DNA of 64,000 nt, taken from Verpa conica. Lineage: Eukaryota > Ascomycota > Pezizomycetes > Pezizales > Morchellaceae. The position numbers and the translations under genes were made by a program. The stretch lies in NCBI GenBank assembly GCA_033030425.1, contig JAUFSD010000004.1:1488001-1552000 (forward strand), given 5' to 3'. Position 1 is the first letter of the stretch. Every line of letters starts with the position of its first letter. The notes beneath the pieces are model-generated. The model saw nothing but the letters and a program-made list of their open reading frames with translations. It was not told the origin of the DNA and did not search any database. Positions 58,087 through 64,000 of this stretch are shown here, piece by piece.

Positions 58087-58302
58087 AGGGTGGAAACTCG
58101 TAGCGGGAGTTTGGTGGGCTGTAAGTGAAGAGCAAAAAAATCAATGTAATTTCATCACTATCTCCAGGGGATGGGGGATGTAAAGTAACATTATTTATAA
58201 AATGCCTCATCTATATTACATCTCAACAATTCTTTGGCCCGACGAGCACAAATAAAGAATTGTAGATATAGTCCATCGCCCAGTTTTTCCCCCCTCCCCA
58301 GA

Positions 58303-58466
58303 AGTATCTCCTAGAACGAACGAACAAATGAATTAATCATAAAAGTATCTCCTAGACTTTACGTATTTCTATAATATCTACACACAACTACGATAAATTA
58401 CATATACCTTAGCTGTGAGGCTTCATATATTGTAATTAATTAATTCGTTTATTCGTTCGTTCATAC
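58303..58466. repeat. Imperfect inverted repeat, possible MITE-like element
   Basis: GAACGAACGAACAAATGAAT (about 58315-58334, arm continuing TAAT) is the reverse complement, with two mismatches over 24 bp, of the arm at about 58439-58462. The loop is about 100 bp. A direct repeat AAGTATCTCCTAGA occurs at about 58303 and 58344. Confidence 0.6.
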
Positions 58467-58675
58467 AAGAAACCATGACTCTAAAAACCGAGTGACCACC
58501 TATGAACCACGTCTAATAACTACAGTACCCACAGCAACCAGCAACACTTTACCCACTCCTAGATTCCCATTACCTTTTTTAAAAAGAAACACCTAACTAC
58601 AGATGAAAAACACTTTCATAAACCAAGACCGAGAACAAAAAACAATAGAAACCCACAAAAACAAAAATACCGATC

Positions 58676-58680
58676 AAAAA
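58676..58680 (-). terminator. RNA polymerase III terminator of the tRNA gene
   Basis: Five T residues on the minus strand, 11 nt after the mature tRNA end. Confidence 0.7.
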
Positions 58681-58691
58681 GAGAATTGAAC

Positions 58692-58763
58692 GAGCAACAC
58701 CTCGTCTTGATCGAGGGACCTCCGGGTTAAGGGCCCGGCACGCTTCCACTGCGCCATGCTGCT
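58692..58763 (-). tRNA. tRNA with initiator-Met body and CUU (Lys) anticodon
   Basis: The 72-nt minus-strand sequence folds as a complete cloverleaf. The acceptor stem pairs AGCAGCA with TGTTGCT and has A1-U72, the eukaryotic initiator mark. The D arm is GGCGCAGTGGAAGCG, as in initiators. The anticodon stem is CCGGG/CCCGG, with the three G-C pairs of initiators, and the loop is CCCTTAA, with C33 and anticodon CUU instead of CAU. The T arm is CCTCG/CGAGG with loop ATCAAGA; initiators have ATCGAAA, elongators TTC. The discriminator base is C. There is no intron, and a T5 terminator follows. It is either a dedicated initiator-like tRNA-Lys or a mutated initiator copy. It lies 606 bp downstream of MOD5, on the opposite strand. 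Confidence 0.85.
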
Positions 58764-59282
58764 CTAGAAGGGGAAGAAAAAAACTTACCATATTTTTTTG
58801 ACTATAGTGAGAAAACCTCACACAACATATCAGGCTTTGTGATCCGACAAGTTGCGTAAGCTATTAATTCCTTTTAAAAGTAATATACATAATCCCTTCC
58901 CCCGGCCCTTTGGTAAGTTTATTCTTTCCCCGATCTGAAACACAGGGCCTAGAATACAGTCTACAGAATAATATAGGCCAACGCCTAAAGTATAAATTAT
59001 AGGTAAATATACAGAAGTAGGACGTAATTCCAACTACGCTCAAGTGGAGTCGCATCGGTGTCGAGAGGCGCGGTGAAAAGAAGTCTATACTATGACGTCT
59101 AGGAATGCGTTTCCACCCTAAGCCAAAAACAAAACCGAGATCCGATCACTTAATGAGGGCCGTAGTAATCGTGGCTGGAGTATATGCCGAGGTGATGTGA
59201 AATACGCGCGTTCTATGTGGATCAACCATTTAGCGAGATAGGACCTCCCTACGGTATTCACCCCGAGAGGGAGAAAAAAAAA

Positions 59283-59389
59283 GTGCCGAGAGTTTATCTC
59301 AACCGCTTGGCAGTTACTACTTTTGATTACTTATTTACTTGATCTATCCTAGAGTCCAGGGTGCCTAGAGTTTATTTCAACCTCTTGGC
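59283..59389. repeat. 29-bp direct repeat, 78-bp period
   Basis: GTGCCGAGAGTTTATCTCAA and GTGCCTAGAGTTTATTTCAA start at 59283 and 59361; CC.CTTGGC is shared after each. Confidence 0.75.
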
Positions 59390-60740
59390 GATATCGTTCT
59401 GCCAGTCGTGGACGTGGAATTTCTAATGCTGCGCCCGCTAGAAGTTGCCCCCTCCCCCTAACGGTTTCATATTCCCTACTAAGGTTTGTTGTCCGATACT
59501 CCCCTAGGTCTACGTAACTTTCTCGATTGGCTCATCTAGTCTTTTTTTTTATGCTTTGGCTTCAATTATATCAGAGTTCGGACACGGGCCTCATATCAAG
59601 GGTTCTATGGTTTAGAGGGGATAGCTTTTTTTAACGCTTTCAGAACCAGGAGATATAGCGTCTACTACCACCACAATAAAGGAGGTTGATTACGAATCTA
59701 TTGTACGTAGAGCACCAACCTGCTCGAGTAGACTCCTATTAGCGAATACTCTAAAATATTTGAAAAGCGCTGGGTTGAAGAAGGGGGGGGAAAAGCTTTA
59801 TTAACCGAATTGCTTTCAGTCTCAGAACACATAACTGCAGGTCCTGAAAGAGATCTATAATTTCAATCAAGCAATCGAAAGTACACATGACAGAGGGGGG
59901 TGCGAACTTCGATAAGCCAATCGGGAGGATTGCAGTGTGAATTACAGTAGTTGGTATTAAGCCTTCAAAAAACGCGTACGCACTTTACATGCAGCAATTG
60001 TTGTTAGAAAACTGTAGGGCTAAAGCCTTGGCGAGAACGTGTATACGTACTCCATCTGACAGGGAGCAACGGTACGTACCCGTGCTTGATTCTGGGGGGG
60101 GGGCGTGTGGAAGCTTCCCTGGGCTATGGTTGAACGGGGGGCAAACCGGATTAAGACTCGTCAACAACTACAACACCACAACCTACTACGGGGCATACTC
60201 TTGAAGTTACTAGCGCACTCTACTTCCTATTACGCGATTTTTCCTTTGTATTTTTAACAATGTTTACCTAACCCTCCGAGTCCTTAGGCTGGTGGGTGTT
60301 TAAACCTTGGTATTCACATTAGCTATGGGTTGAGTTGTTCACGGCACTTGAGGGATTGAATAGAAGAATCATATGGAGTGAGATCGTGACGTACTTCAGT
60401 ATTAGGGTCGTAGGGGATTGGTAAAAGCTCAACTATTAGAGGCCGACACATTCATGAGCACCCTAGTATGGTAATATCCGAAGGGATACAGCAGGGGAAG
60501 CACAGATCCTGTATTGTTTTTTACGTGTATAGTCTAGGACCCCCCCTTGCAAAAAAGAAAATCTGGAGCTAATGACCGTTATTCGCCAGCACGGCAATCT
60601 AGAAGCTACACTTACCCATGGCTTTTCTAAGATCGGTATCTATACCCTTGACAGCTTTGTCGACTTCTTACGACGACATTTTCAAAAGTCGGCGGAGTAG
60701 TGATGCAATTGTTTAGACTACAGAATCGTACTCCAAGTTC

Positions 60741-60750
60741 AAGTATATAA
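60741..60750 (+). promoter_or_regulatory. TATA-like box of the dioxygenase gene
   Basis: AAGTATATAA lies about 150 bp upstream of the ATG at 60901. The leader is rich in CAC/ACT words typical of highly expressed fungal genes. Confidence 0.45.
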
Positions 60751-60900
60751 CTAGTCTGTATTGTCCCCCCAGAGTCGAAATCATCAAACAGCTCTACAAT
60801 CTCATTCACATTCGCATTCACTTCACTCAACTTCACTCTTTGCAGATATATCACTCTCACTACAAAAACAATTCAACTTACTCCTTTCAATATAATCAAA

Positions 60901-62114
60901 ATGGTTCAACTTTCCAACTTCCTCGCAGTAGTCGCCGCCGCTTCCCTCATTGGATCGGTCACTGCTCATCCTGGATCTCACGAAGGCGCCAGCGCCGCTG
61001 AGCTTGCCAGACGCTCCAACTTCGTTGCCAACTCCAAGCGCTCCCTCGCTGGTTGCTCAAAGAAATTGAAGGCTCGTGGCTTTGAGGAGAAGGCAATTGC
61101 CCGCCGTGCAGCTCTTGCTGAGAGCATCAGGGCTAAGAGGTCCCTCCAGGGCGGTCGCCCATACCTCAAGGCTCGTGACTTGGATACCGTCCTTGCTACT
61201 AGCCATGCTTCCGATTTGGAGGGTGTTACCCTCAATACCGATTCCAGTGTTCTCTTCTCTGGAAACGTTTCTTGTGTTCTCCAGCCAGAGGTCACTCAGG
61301 GACCTTACTGTAAGCTCCCTCTTTACGCCTATACTTTGAAACAGAATGATTACTAACTAGTTTAGACGTCGATGGCGAGTACGTCCGCTACGACATCAGA
61401 GAGACCCAGGGCGGTATCGACCTTTACGCCGATGTGCAATTCGTCGACGTTTCAAACTGCGAGCCCGTTTCCGGCTTGTACATGGACTGGTGGCACGCAA
61501 ATGCCACCGGTGTCTACTCAGGAATTGTAGCCAGCGGCAATGGCGACTCCTCCGACCTCACCAACCTCAACAACACCTTCCTCCGCGGTGTCCAGCCCAC
61601 CGGCGAAGAGGGAGTTACCCAATTCCTCACCGTCTTCCCCGGCCACTACACCTCCCGCGCCACCCACGTCCACGTCCTCGCCCACATTGGCGCCGAAGTC
61701 CTCTCCAACAACACCCTCAGCGGCGGCACCGTCTCCCACGTCGGTCAGATCTTCTTCGACCAGGACCTCATCACCGAAGTCGAGGCCGTATCCCCATACT
61801 CCACCAACACCCAGGAAATCACCCTCAACGCCGACGACCAGATCCTCTCCGAGGAGGCTGCCGACATGGACCCGGTTATGGAGTATGTTCTCCTCGGTGA
61901 CTCAATCGAGGATGGTGTCTTGGCTTGGATCTCTATCGGTATCGATACCACTGCTACTTACTCGATCAACTCTGCGGCTACCTGGACTGAGCACGGTGGT
62001 GTTGCCAACTCCAACTCTGGCAGTGGAATGGGCGGTGGTGATGCCCCAAGCGGTGGGGCCCCAAGTGGTGCTATGCCCTCTGGCACTGCCCCCACTGGTA
62101 CCCCCCCTTCTTAA
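60901..62114 (+). CDS. Secreted intradiol ring-cleavage dioxygenase-like protein
   Basis: Exons 60901-61309 and 61366-62114 code 385 aa; the 56-nt intron has a GTAAGC donor and TACTAAC branch. A signal peptide (MVQLSNFLAVVAAASLIGSVTA) precedes a pro-like segment rich in Arg/Lys. The catalytic beta-sandwich has QGPYYVDGEYVRYDIRE, supplying the first iron-binding Tyr, and FPGHYTSRATHVHVLAH, with the second Tyr and two His ligands. The tail is Gly/Ser/Pro-rich (GGGDAPSGGAPSGAMPSG). Extracellular fungal members of this family are thought to cleave catechol-type aromatics from lignin or plant phenolics; the substrate here is unknown. All four expected iron ligands appear present. The neighbourhood shows no pathway partners. 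Confidence 0.93.
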
Positions 62115-64000
62115 GGAGTGACTTGTATGTTTTTTTGATTTTTTTTTTTTTTTGTAAGAATAGTGGGAATGACTGGTCTGGTTACTGGCATTGTGTATTA
62201 TTTATTTTTTTGTATCAATCGGTTTTAGACCAGGTGGATAAGTGTGGGATAGATATTTATAGTTAGGGGTTTATTTTTTAGGGTGTATAAAAGAAGTATC
62301 TTTCTATTAGGAAGCTTTCAAGAGAGTTTTTATTTATTTATATGTCTTGAGTCTCAAGAGCGAGTGATATTTCTATTGTAAAATAGAGAGGACGAGAGTA
62401 GACTAAAGGCTTAAGAGGACAGCGAGTGCTCCTATGGGCCCTATATATATGCTTCTGGAGGCGAAGCCCCCTACATCATAGACCCAAAACTTGCTTGTAC
62501 TCGGTACTATACCTATTCGATACACATAATACAACAATTTCATATAGAGATAACATGAGTGATATGTGGTGATTGAAATGCTACGAATAATGAAAAAATT
62601 ATAATAGTGGGCTCAAATATCTATTCTTACATGAGTTGAATAAGTGAGGGAAGAGAAATATATACCACCAATTATTAGGGCTTCATGTATTTATGAATAA
62701 CTCATTCATTCATCTCAAGCTCAACATGGGATATCAGACTTACAATAGCAGAAAGCTAGAGGTGTGTTTTCACTACCACATTGGTGGGAAATACGGTTTT
62801 GTGTTAGGAGTGCTACCGAGTTGGTCAAGAAGTCGTGTAATATAGCCAGCTTAATCTAGCATTCTCTAGAATGCCGCACCAATGCCGTACTAAAAAACAC
62901 CCCGCTTTCCCATACTGTATTCAGCAGCTGTTTTGTACTAGGGATGCGACCTAGAGTGGAGGGGAACTCAATAGGCTGCTAACTAGTGATAATACGCGTT
63001 TAAACACAGGACATAGAAAATCGTACAATAAGATTTTACAATTACACAGTGAGTTGTTTATAGTACTTGGAATACAACAAGAGGTGTTCTTTGGGCCTTT
63101 GAACTCAAATAGCTATATACTAGTGGTATTACTTCAATCTCTATGTATCTAAATACCTATAGAAGCTTCAATTATCCAGGTACCCTAGAAAGCCGTAGAA
63201 TAGATAGAGGTTACAGTATGAAAAAACGGGGTGAATTTACTGCGATAGCACTACAGAATTTAGTCGAATTAAATTAGTAATTGAGGTGTGTTACTGTACT
63301 AATACCGCATTCCACCCATATCGCTAGCGTATTTTCGGGAGCACCGTACTGATCCCACCACTCTTTTTGGTACTGTAGGAATTTAACCTCGAAAGACGGC
63401 CGTAATATTCATCGTACTCCATGCTCTATGTATTACAATTAATCTATCAATCTAAGATATAATAAATCAAAATAGAGTAGAATAGAAAAAAGTAACCAAA
63501 AACGAGCTTTTGGGAATATTCCTGTATCGAGTGATGATATATGACTCCAATGCACATCACCATAACCAATAACATTATATTCTCCCAGTCTTCCTAAAGA
63601 TACTCCGAATTATTATACAAACCATCACAGAGGTCCTTTCTCTCATTCGTATGTTGTTTAGTTCATGGGCTAAGATAGGTTCTGGACGGTATTGCATGAC
63701 AAAGAGAATAATTATATGATACGCGCGGCCCTAAAGCCGGACCAATGAAAACTGGGCTTGGAACACATCTACCATGCCTAAGAGTGCCAGAATGTGTCAA
63801 CGTATGAATGAATGAACCAACCATAAGTAGAATGTGCCAAAGTGTGCCCATGTATGCCAATTCTATTGACTGCTTTCCGCTCAAAAATTTAAATCTTTGT
63901 ACAACACATCTAAAACCCCTTTCAATGGCATAAAGAATGTGCCTCTACAGTTTTTTCAATACGTAATATCTCCCTAATTATATTTAATTATATACTGGCT
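62115..64000. other. AT-rich terminal region
   Basis: Contains the dioxygenase 3' flank with a T-run at 62138-62154, then about 1.8 kb of AT-rich sequence with no supported gene or recognisable transposon. Confidence 0.5.

Larger units (their letters stand above)
58764..60900. other. AT-rich intergenic region
   Basis: No supported gene. A 29-bp imperfect direct repeat lies at 59283-59389. A TATA-like AAGTATATAA at 60741-60750 and a pyrimidine-rich leader precede the dioxygenase ATG. Confidence 0.5.

Noticed and set aside
61490..62121. ORFs of 136 and 193 aa in other frames of the dioxygenase exon
   Set aside because: Pro/Ser/Arg-rich shadows caused by the C-rich third codon positions of the real gene.
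1..64000. CRISPR arrays, bacterial operons or phage elements
   Set aside because: None is expected in, or seen in, this eukaryotic nuclear sequence; no spaced repeat array is present.
1..64000. A secondary-metabolite cluster
   Set aside because: No polyketide synthase, NRPS, terpene cyclase or tailoring set is found; the lone dioxygenase is a secreted aromatic-type enzyme.

Overview
This window looks like nuclear DNA of a filamentous ascomycete (Pezizomycotina). Genes carry short spliceosomal introns, mostly 45-90 nt, with GTATGT/GTAAGT-type donors and CTAAC-like branch points. Sixteen probably functional protein genes, several broken genes and one tRNA are separated by AT-rich intergenic DNA. 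Gene content is typical of these fungi: a NACHT-ankyrin STAND gene, a secreted intradiol dioxygenase, a GPI-anchored Cys-rich protein, AVT1, peroxisomal thiolase and YME2. An early-diverging class such as Pezizomycetes or Orbiliomycetes is possible but not proven. All gene models below were built by hand from splice signals and reading-frame continuity, and their exon sums are multiples of three.

Layout. 0-4.1 kb: the 5' end of a decayed Copia retrotransposon (LTR, primer-binding site, broken gag) next to CAF16 and SPC1, all on the minus strand. 4.5-4.8 kb and 18.4-18.7 kb: two copies of an unrecognised dispersed element with a promoter-like head and conserved, pair-preserving hairpins. 9.6-13.1 kb: YME2 and ADE8, convergent. 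13-17 kb: gene-poor, with two gene relics. 17.4-18.2 kb: VPS68. 20.3-23.8 kb: a Cys-rich GPI protein and a basic orphan protein. 24.4-32.7 kb: an accessory stretch with a broken NACHT-ankyrin receptor gene, a relic of a TET/JBP-like dioxygenase and an orphan zinc-ribbon protein.

33.4-48 kb: the peroxisomal thiolase POT1 with three CCTCGG fatty-acid-response cores upstream, the amino-acid transporter AVT1, an MMtag-domain protein, an Asx-homology (DEUBAD) protein and a Ser/Pro-rich orphan. 48.7-51.9 kb: a C2H2 plus fungal_trans transcription factor. 54.9-58.8 kb: MED6 and MOD5 (tRNA isopentenyltransferase), divergent from a 199-bp promoter, followed by a 72-nt tRNA gene that has an initiator-methionine body but a CUU (Lys) anticodon. 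60.9-62.1 kb: a secreted intradiol dioxygenase. The last 1.9 kb is AT-rich and shows no gene.

Most genes are unrelated housekeeping functions: signal peptidase, mitochondrial nucleoid maintenance, purine synthesis, endosomal sorting, beta-oxidation, vacuolar transport, Mediator and tRNA modification. I see no biosynthetic cluster. The strongest candidates for something undescribed are the structured dispersed element and the initiator-like tRNA-Lys.
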